Positions 17,222 to 27,313 of a DNA stretch of 64,000 nucleotides are shown in pieces. The DNA is from Heliorestis convoluta (GTDB lineage Bacteria; Bacillota; Desulfitobacteriia; Heliobacteriales; Heliobacteriaceae): positions 1,097,501 to 1,161,500 of the forward strand of contig NZ_CP045875.1 of NCBI RefSeq assembly GCF_009649955.1, in the 5' to 3' direction. Below the pieces are notes generated by a model. The model saw nothing but the letters and a program-made list of their open reading frames with translations, did not search any database and was not told the origin of the DNA. A program made the position numbers and the translations under genes. The stretch's first letter is position 1, and each line of letters begins with the position of its first letter.

Positions 17222-17383
17222 TCCCTCTATGAAGTAACCCCAACGTAATCAGGAAAAGTTATTTTCATCAGTGGTTGTGCCCGACCGGGCATGGGGGGTT
17301 AGACAAAATCACTGCTTTTACTGCTTAGAACCGATTATTAAAAGACACAAAGTTAGAACTGTCCTAACCAAAACCAATCCTGC

Positions 17384-17749
17384 TACAATGAAAGAAAAAC
17401 CACAGCAACCGTAGAAAAGCACAAGAATAGAGAAAAAACTTTTACCAACAGCAAAAATCGAACATTTGTAATTGGAGCCATCATAGCCATAACAGACAAC
17501 TTTCTCTCAACAAGTGTAAAAAAGACATTGATGGAGGTGTTAAAAATGACAGAGATTGAACAATGGATTCGAGAACAAGGTCGCGAAGAAGGCTGGAAAG
17601 AAGGCATACAAAAAGGCCGAGAAGAAACAGTTCGAGAAAAAACCAAAGCGGCCCTAAAAGCAGGGCTAGATGTCACCCTGGTATCCCAAATCATGGGATT
17701 AGACGTAAAAGAAGTACAAAAACTAAAAGAAGAACTGAACAAACCATAA
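17384..17749 (+). pseudogene. Remnant of a PD-(D/E)XK (Rpn/YhgA-type) transposase-like protein
   Basis: The last 67 codons (ATG at 17546, after GGAGGT) read as an EQGREEGWKEGIQKGREE charged repeat, followed by AALKAGLDVTLVSQIMGLD, the usual tail of Rpn-family nuclease-transposases. The same frame stays open upstream to about 17384 without a start codon or nuclease domain and reads FVIGAIIAITDNFLSTSV, consistent with decayed upstream sequence. The intact family has about 280-320 residues, so only the tail remains. The small ORF could still be expressed, since it has a good ribosome site and its own terminator. Confidence 0.6.
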
Positions 17750-17750
17750 C

Positions 17751-17776
17751 GAGCCCTAACAAGGGTTCTTTTTTTT
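17751..17776 (+). terminator. Terminator after the Rpn-tail ORF
   Basis: GAGCCC and GGGTTC form a short stem (one G-T pair) followed by eight T. Confidence 0.7.
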
Positions 17777-17792
17777 AGGACGTGATGCACAC

Positions 17793-19733
17793 CTACTCAT
17801 ACAACAACCCTCTCTCCCGCAAAAAAACCTCCTGTCGCTCAATCAAAACCTGAAACTCCTCATCAACAATCCCCTCGCGCCTCTCAAAAATCGCCTGGCT
17901 ATAGCGCATATCACTCAAAGTCAGCAAGGCATAATCAAGCAAACCATAAGAACCATCAGGCAACCAAGCATAACACAGATCGCCCTCGCCCTCATCACGA
18001 ATCCAAGCACCGGCCCGATCAAGGACGGCCAAACGAATCTTCTCCGCCACCTCAAGATACAGCGCCTTCGGCCGCACCTCATAAACCTCATAAAGAAAAT
18101 TCATCTCAGACAAAAGATGATTCAGCGACACATGAGACAAAGCCCGCAACGCAGGCCGCTCACGTAAACTATCACTGGCACAAGGCGCCTCCGCCGGATC
18201 CTGAATCGCCCCCGAAGACCCCGACGAAGCATCCAACAGAGCCCCCACCGCAGCCTCACGCCCCGACCCACTGCGCAAATCCAAATAATCATAGACCAAA
18301 AACCCACCCCGCTCCGTAATCTCATGATAACGAAGCGCATGATTACAGAAAAAATCAGCATACCGCAAAGCCCCATCCAGAAAAGGCTCAGCCCCAAAAC
18401 GGCGATACCCCTGAAGCAAAAAAAGCGCCATATCCCGATTAAAACGACTATCATAAAAAGAAACATCCATACCATACTGATCATAAAGCCAATCAGAACG
18501 AGGCATCAAAGGCCAAATCCCCTCCTCATGCTGCCGCTTCAAAGCAGCATCCAGAGCCAGAAAAGCCACATTTCGAGCAAAACGCTCCTCGCCCTCCATA
18601 AGAACCCTTTTCCCGACAGGATCATCTGGCGCAACCCAGAAACCACGAGGCGTAGCAGGCTCAAACGAAATCGGCGTCATCGCCTGCACACCTTCCCGCG
18701 TCCAAGGACGAACCCGATCTAGATTCGCCATAAAACGCAACTGATTCTGCCCCACATCATCCCACCAAAACATACCCGCCTCCCCCAAAAGGCCCCACTG
18801 CTCAACCTCTACACCAACCGCATGAGGAAAATAAAAAGTAAACACCTTACGATCCCCCTGATCCACATAGATCGGATCAGGCACCAGATCATAACGCTCC
18901 TTCCGAACCCCCCAATAAAGAGGCTCATAGACATACACCATACTCAGAAAAGCACCAAAATCAACGCCATCAACAAAAAGACTCCTCCGTGGCAAAGCCC
19001 GCTCCGTCTCCTCACGAACAAGCTCCTCCCGATGACGCCAACCGGGATTTAACACATCCCACTCCTCATAAGCATAATGGCCAAGCCAAAGCGCCTCCGA
19101 CAAAGAACGAACCGTCAACGTCACAGGCAAAAGCACATCTGAAGACTGCACAGGCTTATAACAAAGAAAATAATACCAATCCTCCGTCAACTCCAAAAAA
19201 CCAACATCAAGCAACAATTCACCCCAAAAAACCTTCTTCCAACCTTGTCGCTGATAAACCTCAAAAACCTGCGTATCAATAAAAAAAGAACTACCCCCAG
19301 CACCCAAAGCACCGGAAGTACCACTTCCCACAAATTCAGCCAATTCACCCAAGCCATCGGCTCATTCAACCCATTGCTATCAACCCCATCAACCCGACCA
19401 AAACCATCAAAAAAGCTCCAACCCTTTTTGCGCAGCACAAAATCATCACTCGCAACCGACAAAGTAACAGTCAAGCCCAGCGGTGACGCTTCAGAAGTAT
19501 TCACATCAAAAAAACTACCCAAAAAAGTACCAGCGAAAGAATCAGACAAACCACCCAATACCGTACCAGACAAACCCTCAGAAGAAGTAACACTTTCATC
19601 TTCAGAAAAATGAAGCAACACAACCTGACTGCCCGAACCCCTGCCCTCTATCCAAAGTAACAAAAGTAACCAAAAAACCAATCAAAAAGAAAGACACAAG
19701 CAAAACAAAAAGCACTTTTTTTCTATTCTTCAT
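17793..19733 (-). pseudogene. Glucuronyl C5-epimerase-like protein, two apparent frameshifts
   Basis: The C-terminal 519 codons are open and end in an (alpha/alpha)-barrel-like segment resembling the C5-epimerase C-terminal domain (FNRDMALFLLQGYRRFG, HVSLNHLLSEMNFLYEV, WLPDGSYGLLDYALLTLSDM). The likely start, ATG at 19733 (MKNRKKVLFVLL), is in the same frame but reaches a stop. Removing one base from the six-base run at 19672-19677 and adding one to the seven-base run at 19281-19287 gives one 646-residue protein with an N-terminal membrane anchor and a second hydrophobic stretch. Epimerases of this type convert D-glucuronate to L-iduronate in polymers. Family assignment is moderate; it could be another barrel-type glycan enzyme. 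Broken gene or base-calling error cannot be told apart here. Confidence 0.5.
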
Positions 19734-20155
19734 AAAAAATACCCACTCCACAAATCAAGCGATTCCAAGATGCCCTGCAATAACACTAAAAACAATATAA
19801 CAACAAAGAGAATAGATCTAATGTTCGCCAAAAAAGCTATAGTAGATAAAATACGACAAAAAAGATCCAAATCCTCCAAAAAAAACACAGGGATTCGCAG
19901 ATACTACAAAAATCGACAAGACAGCAGGACACACATGGGCCCACAACCAATTCCATGATTTGCAAGAACGAAGCACTTCTACTATGAGCTATAATAAGCC
20001 CATACCACCATAATATAAGAGTCAAAAAAGAGAATAAACTTTTCAAAAACAAATATTCCATTTCAACACAAAGCATGCTATAATCAACCCAGATGGAAAC
20101 AATATGAAGCAATAGAAGCAAAAGCAAGAAGAGAAGAAAGGAGGAAATACAAAAT
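19734..20155 (+). promoter_or_regulatory. Divergent intergenic region with a TATAAT box
   Basis: No convincing gene is present in 420 bp of very A/C-rich plus strand. A perfect TATAAT at 20079-20084 lies about 70 bases before the coiled-coil gene; the matching -35 box is poor (TTCCAT region). A GAAAGGAGG ribosome site precedes the ATG at 20156. Confidence 0.45.
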
Positions 20156-20653
20156 ATGAGCGACGCAATCTTACGACAAATCCTCAACGAACTACAAGGC
20201 CTCAAAGAAGGACAAGCCCGCTTAGAAGCAAGAATGGACAAGATAGAAGCGAAAGTCGACAACCTCGCAACAAGAATGGACATCGTAGAAGCAGACCTAT
20301 CCGTATTAAAAGAAGGCCAAGCTCGTCTAGAATCCAGAATGGAGCATCTAGAATCCAGAATGGAGCACCTAGAATCCAGAATGGAGCATCTAGAATCCAG
20401 AATGGACAGCCTAGAAGCAGACATGACCAGCCTCAAAGAAGGACAAGCCCGCCTAGAACAAGGCCAAAAACGCCTCGAACGGAGCCAAGAAGAAAACGTC
20501 ATCACCCTACTTAACATCATCAACGACAAACAAGAAAGCCTTAACAAAAAACAAAACGAAATGAACCTCGTACTCAAAGAACTGACCTACCAATCCTTCA
20601 AGCACGAAGCCGAAATCAAAGAAATACGCCAAGAAATCAACCTAGGCGCATAA
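20156..20653 (+). CDS. Coiled-coil protein with heptad-type tandem repeats
   Basis: A 165-residue soluble protein that is nearly all coiled coil. It has repeated EGQARLE and LESRMEH units: KEGQARLE occurs three times (about residues 17, 55 and 93) and SRMEHLE is repeated in tandem near residues 60-80. Such short proteins are common in Bacillota and often have no assigned role; they resemble tail-fibre or chemoreceptor-like coiled coils only in composition. AAGGAGG precedes the ATG, and a strong terminator follows. I do not recognise a specific family. Confidence 0.75.
   Translation: MSDAILRQILNELQGLKEGQARLEARMDKIEAKVDNLATRMDIVEADLSVLKEGQARLESRMEHLESRMEHLESRMEHLESRMDSLEADMTSLKEGQARLEQGQKRLERSQEENVITLLNIINDKQESLNKKQNEMNLVLKELTYQSFKHEAEIKEIRQEINLGA
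20327..20410 (+). repeat. Four 21-bp tandem repeats within the coiled-coil gene
   Basis: Units begin at 20327, 20348, 20369 and 20390 and read CTAGAATCCAGAATGGAGCA plus one variable base. The first three are nearly identical and the fourth diverges at its end. Each adds seven residues (one heptad), so copy-number changes keep the frame and lengthen the coil. Confidence 0.95.
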
Positions 20654-20661
20654 CAAAGCCC

Positions 20662-20717
20662 AAAAAGACTAGCGGCCAGTGGAGCACAAGCACCCACAAG
20701 CCGCTAGTCTTTTTTTC
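20662..20717 (+). terminator. Bidirectional terminator between convergent genes
   Basis: AAAAAGACTAGCGGC and GCCGCTAGTCTTTTTTT form a 15-bp stem around a 25-base loop, with A-run and T-run on the two sides. It serves both the coiled-coil gene and the glycosyltransferase gene ending at 20716. Confidence 0.9.
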
Positions 20718-21990
20718 ACAACTGTCCTTCAATCACTTGCACATATCGAGCTGCATTGGCCTCAAAATCATACAAAGCCTTCAAATCACCATAATCAAAA
20801 TCAAAAACACCACCCAGGCGCAGCTCCACAAAATCCATCAGAACCTGGGCGATCACAGAACGTTCATAAGGCGCATTCAAAAAACGATCATAAATCACCG
20901 GTCCCACATTCAAAACAGGCTTACAAGCATGGAGATAATCAATAATCTTACTCGGCACCTGCGTCGACGACAAATTACTCAGATTCACAAGTAAATCCAT
21001 CTCCTTCATCACAGCCAAAACCTCATCACGAGGCCGGAAATGATTCACCCGAATCGGCACATCATCAACAGCATAACCAGCACCCTCAATATAATCCATC
21101 ATAGCACCAGCATTGCCAAAATAATGAAAACACAACTGCGGAAACTGCTTCGCCGCCTCCACCAAACCATGAACAAACTCCGTCGGATTCCGAATATCGG
21201 CATACAACTCGCCCGCATAAAGCAAATTGATCTTTGAAGAATCGACAACATACCTATGACGAGACCCATCATCGACTACACTATCACCAGCCGCAGACTC
21301 AGCAACAGCAGCACTCGTCACAGCCGCAGCCCCATCCTTCGGCTGCGCAAAAAGCTGAGGAATCACCACAACGCGCTCCGCAGGAACGCCCAGATCAACA
21401 TAACAAGGCGTCGCCTTCTCCGTAGGAATCACAACCCGATCGACCTTCGAAAGCATCAACCGCTCCAAAGGCCCATCATAAAAGCGATTCTCAAAATGAG
21501 GATTATTCGAAAAAGGATCACTATAATCAGCAACCCAAAGCAACTGAGGCGCCTTCCGCTTCACCAAAAAACCCGTCACATGAGGCGACAAAGGCAACCC
21601 ATTCGTCACCATCGCCGAAGCACGAGCCGCCAAACCCTCAGCCACTATGTATCGATAGGCATTAATCGCCCACTCCACCGTCCGATCAGGCCAGATAAAA
21701 TAATGATGGCCCCACTTCATCACCGAACGCAGCAAAGAATAATCAATCAAAACCCGCGTCTCCACATCCTTAACCCGCTTCGTCCGATGAAAAAAATAGC
21801 CAGCCTTCACAGCATGCACCTGAACCCGATCATCCCCTTGATGCGGCAAGTCCGCATTCTCAAGACGAGGAATCACCAGATCCACCCCATGCCCCTGATC
21901 CAAAAGCCCCTGCACAATCCCCTGTGCATGAAAAGACCGAGGCGTATTCTCGGGATAATAAAAATAACTAACAACAATAACACGCATCAA
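20716..21990 (-). CDS. Glycosyltransferase, GT-B type
   Basis: A 424-residue protein that starts MMRVIVVSYFYYPENTPRSF, an N-terminal Rossmann strand typical of family 4-like glycosyltransferases. A second half follows, with KINLLYAGELYADIRNPTEFV (strand start of the nucleotide-sugar domain) and a late LSNLSSTQVPSKIIDYLHA, the usual acidic/donor-binding region. A 25-residue Ala/Ser-rich insert occurs near 225-250. It is probably cytoplasmic, adding a sugar to a lipid-linked or polymer acceptor. It is encoded just downstream of a UDP-sugar dehydrogenase (46 bp gap), so the two are likely cotranscribed. Donor and acceptor are unknown. Confidence 0.85.
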   Translation of the reverse strand: MMRVIVVSYFYYPENTPRSFHAQGIVQGLLDQGHGVDLVIPRLENADLPHQGDDRVQVHAVKAGYFFHRTKRVKDVETRVLIDYSLLRSVMKWGHHYFIWPDRTVEWAINAYRYIVAEGLAARASAMVTNGLPLSPHVTGFLVKRKAPQLLWVADYSDPFSNNPHFENRFYDGPLERLMLSKVDRVVIPTEKATPCYVDLGVPAERVVVIPQLFAQPKDGAAAVTSAAVAESAAGDSVVDDGSRHRYVVDSSKINLLYAGELYADIRNPTEFVHGLVEAAKQFPQLCFHYFGNAGAMMDYIEGAGYAVDDVPIRVNHFRPRDEVLAVMKEMDLLVNLSNLSSTQVPSKIIDYLHACKPVLNVGPVIYDRFLNAPYERSVIAQVLMDFVELRLGGVFDFDYGDLKALYDFEANAARYVQVIEGQL

Positions 21991-22035
21991 ACAACAACCT
22001 CATTTTCCCGAAAAATAACACACAAAGGGACGGTA

Positions 22036-23256
22036 CTACCGCCAGATCCCCCGCGTATCAATCACAATCTTCTCCTTCAAAATCTCCCGATCCACAAAAG
22101 CAAAAGCCCGATGATTTACCAAAAGCACCACAATATCAGCAGCCTGAATCGCCTGCCTCATATCCGCAAAATGCACACCATCATAACAAGCCAACGAAGC
22201 CGGCAACGCCGCAATATGAGGCTCCACCACATAAAGCTCGCCCACCTCGTCAGAAGCCAGATGACGCACAATCTCCAAAGCCGGACTCTCCCGCAAATCA
22301 TCAATATCAGCCTTAAAAGAAAGCCCCAACAGCGCAATCACCGGTCGGCGAAAACGCTCCGCCTTCTCCTTAATCTTACGCAACACATGAAAAGGCTTCC
22401 CATCATTCACATACCGAGCCGTCCGAATCAACCGCGCCTCCTCCGGCGCCGAATCCACAATAAACCAAGGATCCACTGCAATACAATGACCACCCACCCC
22501 AGGTCCCGGCTGCAAAATACTCACCCGCGGATGGCGATTGGCCAGATCAATCAATTCCCACACATTCACATCCAAACGCTCGCAAATCAACGAAAGCTCA
22601 TTGGCAAAAGCAATATTCACATCACGAAACGCATTCTCCGTCAACTTCGCCAACTCCGCCGTCCGAGCCGACGTCAGCAGAATCTGCCCCTTCACAAAAG
22701 ACTGATAAAAAAGACAAGCCCGCTCCGCCGAAGCCAGATCAATGCCGCCCACAATCCGGTCGTTATCAATCAACTCCCGCAAAATCTGCCCCGGCAACAC
22801 CCGCTCCGGACAATGCGCCAGATACACCTGCCCCGGCACCTTCAGATCAGGCCGCAACTCCCGCAACCACTGAGCAATCGCCTCTGTCGTTCCCACAGGA
22901 CTGGTCGACTCCAAAATAACCAAATCTCCCGCCTTTATATAGGAAGAAATAGCACGCGTCGCCGCCTCAATATAAGAAAGATCAGGCACATGCCCCTCCT
23001 TAAACGGCGTCGGCACCGCCAGAACAAAAACATCAGCCTCTTCCGGATCCATCGAAGCCTTCAAATTCCCACTATGGACAGCCGACTTCACCAAAACATC
23101 CAGATCAGGCTCATAAATATGGATCTCACCACGATTAATCGTCTCCACAGCCTGCGCATTCACATCAACACCATGAACACGAAAACCCTTCGTCGCTAAC
23201 AAACTCGCCGTGGGCAACCCAATATAACCAAGCCCAACCACACAAACCTTCTCCAT
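22036..23256 (-). CDS. UDP-N-acetyl-D-mannosaminuronate dehydrogenase-like enzyme
   Basis: A 406-residue nucleotide-sugar dehydrogenase that oxidises C6 of a UDP-HexNAc in two NAD+ steps. The N-terminal NAD motif is VCVVGLGYIGLPTA, and the catalytic region has TENAFRDVNIAFANEL plus PGPGVGGHCIAVDPWF, where Cys is the nucleophile. It is close in length and motifs to the gene at 43113-44333, a second copy in the low-G+C locus. WecC/WbpA/Cap5O-type is the best guess. The opposite strand carries a long open frame that is a composition artefact. Confidence 0.9.
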   Translation of the reverse strand: MEKVCVVGLGYIGLPTASLLATKGFRVHGVDVNAQAVETINRGEIHIYEPDLDVLVKSAVHSGNLKASMDPEEADVFVLAVPTPFKEGHVPDLSYIEAATRAISSYIKAGDLVILESTSPVGTTEAIAQWLRELRPDLKVPGQVYLAHCPERVLPGQILRELIDNDRIVGGIDLASAERACLFYQSFVKGQILLTSARTAELAKLTENAFRDVNIAFANELSLICERLDVNVWELIDLANRHPRVSILQPGPGVGGHCIAVDPWFIVDSAPEEARLIRTARYVNDGKPFHVLRKIKEKAERFRRPVIALLGLSFKADIDDLRESPALEIVRHLASDEVGELYVVEPHIAALPASLACYDGVHFADMRQAIQAADIVVLLVNHRAFAFVDREILKEKIVIDTRGIWR

Positions 23257-23634
23257 ACAGCACCTCGACCTTTACAAAATAACAGTTAACAAAAAATTCG
23301 ACAAAAAAACATCAACTCCTGTTTTCGGGGTCGTACCCCACAACAATTCACAAAATTCAGAAAATACAGATCATAAAAACCCACCCCACCAAAAAGAAAT
23401 AGCAGCAACAAAATATCCATAAAGAAGGAAAAAAAAGATCAAAAGGGAATACATATCCTTTGAATAGCAAAAAAAGACGCAACAATAACAAAGGCAACAA
23501 AAGCGAAATCGGAAGGAGGTGATAGCACCAAAAACAGACCAACACAAGACAAAAACCACATACACAATACTTGCTCTACACGCAACATCCAACAAGACTA
23601 GAGCAATGCCAAGCATTGTAAACAAAGGAAAGGT
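23257..23634 (+). promoter_or_regulatory. Upstream region of the first S-layer gene
   Basis: A 378-bp gap between divergent genes with no recognisable protein. It contains an orphan full-length Shine-Dalgarno-like AAGGAGGTGAT at 23513-23523 that is not followed by a start codon. A small hairpin AATGC-CAA-GCATT lies at 23605-23617. The region probably holds the S-layer promoter and a long leader, but I cannot place -35/-10 boxes with confidence. Confidence 0.35.
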
Positions 23635-26600
23635 GTGACGACAACCCCCATGAAAAAACTTTTCAAAGCAATGCTGATCCTTTGCCTGGTCATCGGAACC
23701 ACAACAGCAGCATTCGCCGCCAACTTCAGTGACATCAAAGGACACTGGGCCGAACCATGGATTACCAAGATGGTCAACCAGAACGTGATCAGCGGTTACC
23801 CTGACAGCACCTATCGACCCGATCACAGCATCACCCGCGCAGAATTCACAACCCTGGTGAACAAATCATTTAACAAACACAACCCCAACGCCCAGGCCAA
23901 CTTCCAAGACGTCAAAACAACGGACTGGCACTACAGCCAAATCGCCTCAGGCCAAGCTGCCGGCTACATCTCCGGCTACCCCGACGGAACCTTCCGTCCC
24001 GACAACTCCATCACTCGTGAAGAAGCCGCCGTACTCATCGCCAAAGTCCTACAACTTCAAACCACCACAACCGGCATCACCTTCACAGACAGCAACCAAA
24101 TCGAGAACTGGTCAAGAGCCAGCATTGCCGCCATCACCGCCAAAGGCATCATGACCGGCTACCCCGATGGCACCTTCCAACCCCAAAGGCCCATCAACCG
24201 CGCTGAAGCCGCCGTCTTATTGGACAAAGCCATGAATACACCTGTAGAACCCAGACCAGAAGTAGGCATTAGCGGAACCATTAACATAGCCAATGCCACC
24301 GTAAAACTCTTCGAAGCAGGCACACTCAACCTCATCTCCGAAACAACCACAGACCAACAGGGTAACTACAAATTCAACGTCCAAAGCGGCCAATACGACA
24401 TCACCGTCCAAAAAGACAACTTCATCGGCTATGCCAGCGACATCACCCTGAATAAAGACACCAAAAGCATCAACATTACCCTCACAGAAGGCGTAACCGT
24501 AGAAGGCCGACTCGTAGACAGAAACAACCGCAACGTAGCCAACGCAGACATCGCTTTTAAAGTCAACCCCGTCTTCACCACCAAAACAGACAGCACAGGT
24601 AAATACAAAATCACCTTGCTGCCAAACAAAAGATATCAAGTATCCGCCATTGACCCCAACAAAAAAGACGAAGGCTGGCAGAAAGTCACAGACGCAGTCA
24701 CTGTCGGTGAAAAAAGCGTAACATTATCAAACTTAACAGTGCCATTCACAGTACCGACATCATCGAGCGGTGGGGGAAGCAGAGCTACTGACAGCGGATA
24801 CACAATTAGAAATAATATAGCAACGGTAACGACCGTCAACGGCCTACTAGCAGCCTTAAACGATGGACGTGCAACCACCATAAACGGACAAGAAGAATCC
24901 TTTAGCACAAATATTACGATCAACAGACCGAACATTACCTTAAAAAACATCACAATTGATGGAAATGTACATGTTGCTGAAGAAATTTTAGAAAGCGATC
25001 TAACACTAGAAAATGTAATCATTACCGGACAAACCACCTTCGCTGGTGGTGGTAGCCAATCCATCAAATTACTAGGAACAACAGAACTGAGAGGACCCGT
25101 CACATCGAGGAAAGAAGGCTTGCGGATCGTTGCTGAAGGAACGGCCAAAGTAACAGGAACACTAACCTTAGAACGGTCAGCAACCATAGAATCCGATCAT
25201 AAAGCATTTGAACAAATTCACGTAGCACTTGCAGGAAGTAACACAAGACCTATTGTCATCGCAGTACCGGGAGCAACTATCACAGCAACAAAGGACGTGG
25301 ACGTACGTCTTGAGCTAGAAAGACCGGCAACAGTAAAAACAGATAATAATAGCACAGTAAATAATCTAGTAATCCGTATCCAGAAAGACGTTCAGACGGA
25401 AGAAGCCATTAAAATCGAAGCAACGGTTACAACAGTTACTTTAGAAAAACTTGTCGCCAACAGTATTATAGAGATTGCTGAAGCAGCACAAGTCAGTGAC
25501 TTAAAAATCGACTCCCAAATTACATCACCCATAGAGCTAGAGATCAGAGGGGAACTAAGTGAGATTAAGGCAGATTCTCCAGATGCAGTACGAATAACGA
25601 TTGCACTCGCAGATAGCCGTGAAATGCCTCAATCCAACATCAGCAACATTCCACAACGAGTCCTCAGACCTACAGCTTCAACAGCACTAAGTGGAAAAGA
25701 CGTAATCGTTACACTAACACCTGAAACGAGCGATTCGAAAATTTACTACGCTATCAACGAAGAACCGAATGTCCAAAACGAAAATCACTTGTATAACGGA
25801 CCATTTACAATTACCGATACAAGCACGATAAAAGCCATCGCTACCAAGGAGGTTCTAGAAGATAGCAGACTCCTAACGCTCAACGTTACTTACTACAACG
25901 CTACATTCCAAATAACGCCAGAAGAAGCTACAATCGAAGTCAAAAACAGCAACAATGAACCGATAACAGCAGAGCAGCCAGGAACCTATAGACTACCATC
26001 AGGCTTTGGCGACTATAGCTATAAAGTCACCAAAGAAGGCTACCGAGTAAAAGAAGGCACCTTCACCATAGAAGAAGACATTACAATAGCAATAACTTTA
26101 GAAGCCCTTCCCACCCTAACTATAGCGGGCGAAGAGCCTGACGCAGAGAATCGCTTTTCAATCCCCTTTAACAAAATCACTCGACAAACTATCGTTCACA
26201 CTAGCGAAAGTGGCAATCTCACCTTCTGGATCGAAGACCTAGGGCCTTTTGGCGGAATCGAGCTACAAGAAGGTGACAACAATCTATTTAACCTGGATAT
26301 CACCACCATCAACGAAAATGATCTCAATCAGATTAACTACACCCAACTTATGGAAGCTTTGCGTGGAACAGACCCTGATACCAGAAAAGCCATCCTGAAC
26401 GCTATTGACTTTGAAGAAATCCTAAACCTCTCCCAAAACGTAGAAGAGGAAACACTGCAAACAATAACAAGCCACATTGCCCAAGAGTTCGAAACAGTCT
26501 TTTCCATGATGCAAAAAGCTAATCAAGCCCAGAAGGATCAAATTAAAGCAGACTTAAACAAAATTCTAGACATACTCATGAGCGAAACTTATGATGTAAA

Positions 26601-27162
26601 AACCTATCTATCCTGGGCCCTATTCCCGGCCATAAAAGAAGCTGAACGCTTGACATTAGTCAGCAAGGAAGACTTTGGCCTCGATGAGCTTACAGCAGAA
26701 AAATTCAACGAAGCCGTTAGAACGAACGCTATAAGCAACACACAACTCAAAGACGCTGTGAAAAAAGCACTGTCAGCAACAGATGAAACACATACCGAAA
26801 GCATCATCAATGAAATTGAGCAAGAACACTTAATCAATGCAATCAACGCAACATCGAACAACAACAAAAAAGACATCATCAAAGCCGTGAATATCAACAA
26901 CCTCTTTGAAATCCTTCGTGACAAAAGTGAACAAGAAGAGAAAGAGGCGATTTTCAGTCTCGCCATCAACATGATAAGTGCTTTGGAATCAGATTCGAAT
27001 GTAGCGCTCAGCGACATCTTCGAAGCCATTGCTTTCGATACAATCGGCCGAGAAGCACTCTTTGCTTGGTTAGCACAACTTAAAGATCCTAGCAATGAAA
27101 TTAACATCACCTTTGAAATTGACACCGTAGAATACACTCTAACTATTACAAACCAAAACTAA
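23635..27162 (+). CDS. S-layer homology (SLH) domain cell-surface protein, 1175 residues
   Basis: A signal peptide (KKLFKAMLILCLVIGTTTAA, cleaved near AFA) is followed by three SLH repeats at about residues 31-190 (FSDIKGHWAEPWI, FQDVKTTDWHYSQI, FTDSNQIENWSRASI), which bind pyruvylated cell-wall polymer. Two carboxypeptidase-regulatory-like beta domains (about 205-350), a beta-helix-like region (440-680), a chitobiase-C-terminal-like domain (about 690-750) and a PEGA-like segment follow; the end is helical. GTG at 23635 or ATG at 23650 may be the start. Probably a structural S-layer or surface-anchored protein. G+C is higher over the SLH part than in the middle, suggesting domain shuffling. 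Confidence 0.9.
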   Translation: MTTTPMKKLFKAMLILCLVIGTTTAAFAANFSDIKGHWAEPWITKMVNQNVISGYPDSTYRPDHSITRAEFTTLVNKSFNKHNPNAQANFQDVKTTDWHYSQIASGQAAGYISGYPDGTFRPDNSITREEAAVLIAKVLQLQTTTTGITFTDSNQIENWSRASIAAITAKGIMTGYPDGTFQPQRPINRAEAAVLLDKAMNTPVEPRPEVGISGTINIANATVKLFEAGTLNLISETTTDQQGNYKFNVQSGQYDITVQKDNFIGYASDITLNKDTKSINITLTEGVTVEGRLVDRNNRNVANADIAFKVNPVFTTKTDSTGKYKITLLPNKRYQVSAIDPNKKDEGWQKVTDAVTVGEKSVTLSNLTVPFTVPTSSSGGGSRATDSGYTIRNNIATVTTVNGLLAALNDGRATTINGQEESFSTNITINRPNITLKNITIDGNVHVAEEILESDLTLENVIITGQTTFAGGGSQSIKLLGTTELRGPVTSRKEGLRIVAEGTAKVTGTLTLERSATIESDHKAFEQIHVALAGSNTRPIVIAVPGATITATKDVDVRLELERPATVKTDNNSTVNNLVIRIQKDVQTEEAIKIEATVTTVTLEKLVANSIIEIAEAAQVSDLKIDSQITSPIELEIRGELSEIKADSPDAVRITIALADSREMPQSNISNIPQRVLRPTASTALSGKDVIVTLTPETSDSKIYYAINEEPNVQNENHLYNGPFTITDTSTIKAIATKEVLEDSRLLTLNVTYYNATFQITPEEATIEVKNSNNEPITAEQPGTYRLPSGFGDYSYKVTKEGYRVKEGTFTIEEDITIAITLEALPTLTIAGEEPDAENRFSIPFNKITRQTIVHTSESGNLTFWIEDLGPFGGIELQEGDNNLFNLDITTINENDLNQINYTQLMEALRGTDPDTRKAILNAIDFEEILNLSQNVEEETLQTITSHIAQEFETVFSMMQKANQAQKDQIKADLNKILDILMSETYDVKTYLSWALFPAIKEAERLTLVSKEDFGLDELTAEKFNEAVRTNAISNTQLKDAVKKALSATDETHTESIINEIEQEHLINAINATSNNNKKDIIKAVNINNLFEILRDKSEQEEKEAIFSLAINMISALESDSNVALSDIFEAIAFDTIGREALFAWLAQLKDPSNEINITFEIDTVEYTLTITNQN

Positions 27163-27170
27163 AAGAAAGG

Positions 27171-27207
27171 AACCAGCGACCTTCTTCTGAAGCGTCGTTG
27201 GTTTCTT
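27171..27207 (+). terminator. Terminator after the large S-layer gene
   Basis: AACCAGCGAC pairs with GTCGTTGGTT (one G-T wobble), followed by a short T-rich tail. Confidence 0.65.
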
Positions 27208-27245
27208 CACTATCCAAACAAAAAGACGAAGAAAAAATACTAATT

Positions 27246-27274
27246 TCGACAAACAATTACCGAGCTTCTATGCT
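27246..27274 (+). promoter_or_regulatory. Promoter of the second S-layer gene
   Basis: TCGACA (27246-27251), a 17-base spacer and TATGCT (27269-27274) resemble a sigma-A promoter. They lie 40 bases before the gene, whose ribosome site is AGAGGTG. Confidence 0.5.
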
Positions 27275-27313
27275 ATCATAAATGAAACCCATGAATAATT
27301 AAGAGGTGAAAAG

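Noticed and set aside
17383-17790. Minus-strand frame of 135 codons over the Rpn tail
   Set aside because: It is antisense to a charged coiled tail with family resemblance and has a Ser/Phe-rich shadow composition.
21256-23199. Open frame of 647 codons on the plus strand
   Set aside because: It lies opposite two well-supported minus-strand genes (glycosyltransferase and UDP-sugar dehydrogenase). The product is an Arg/His/Ile-rich string without domains. Its openness follows from the A+C bias of this strand, which depletes stop codons.
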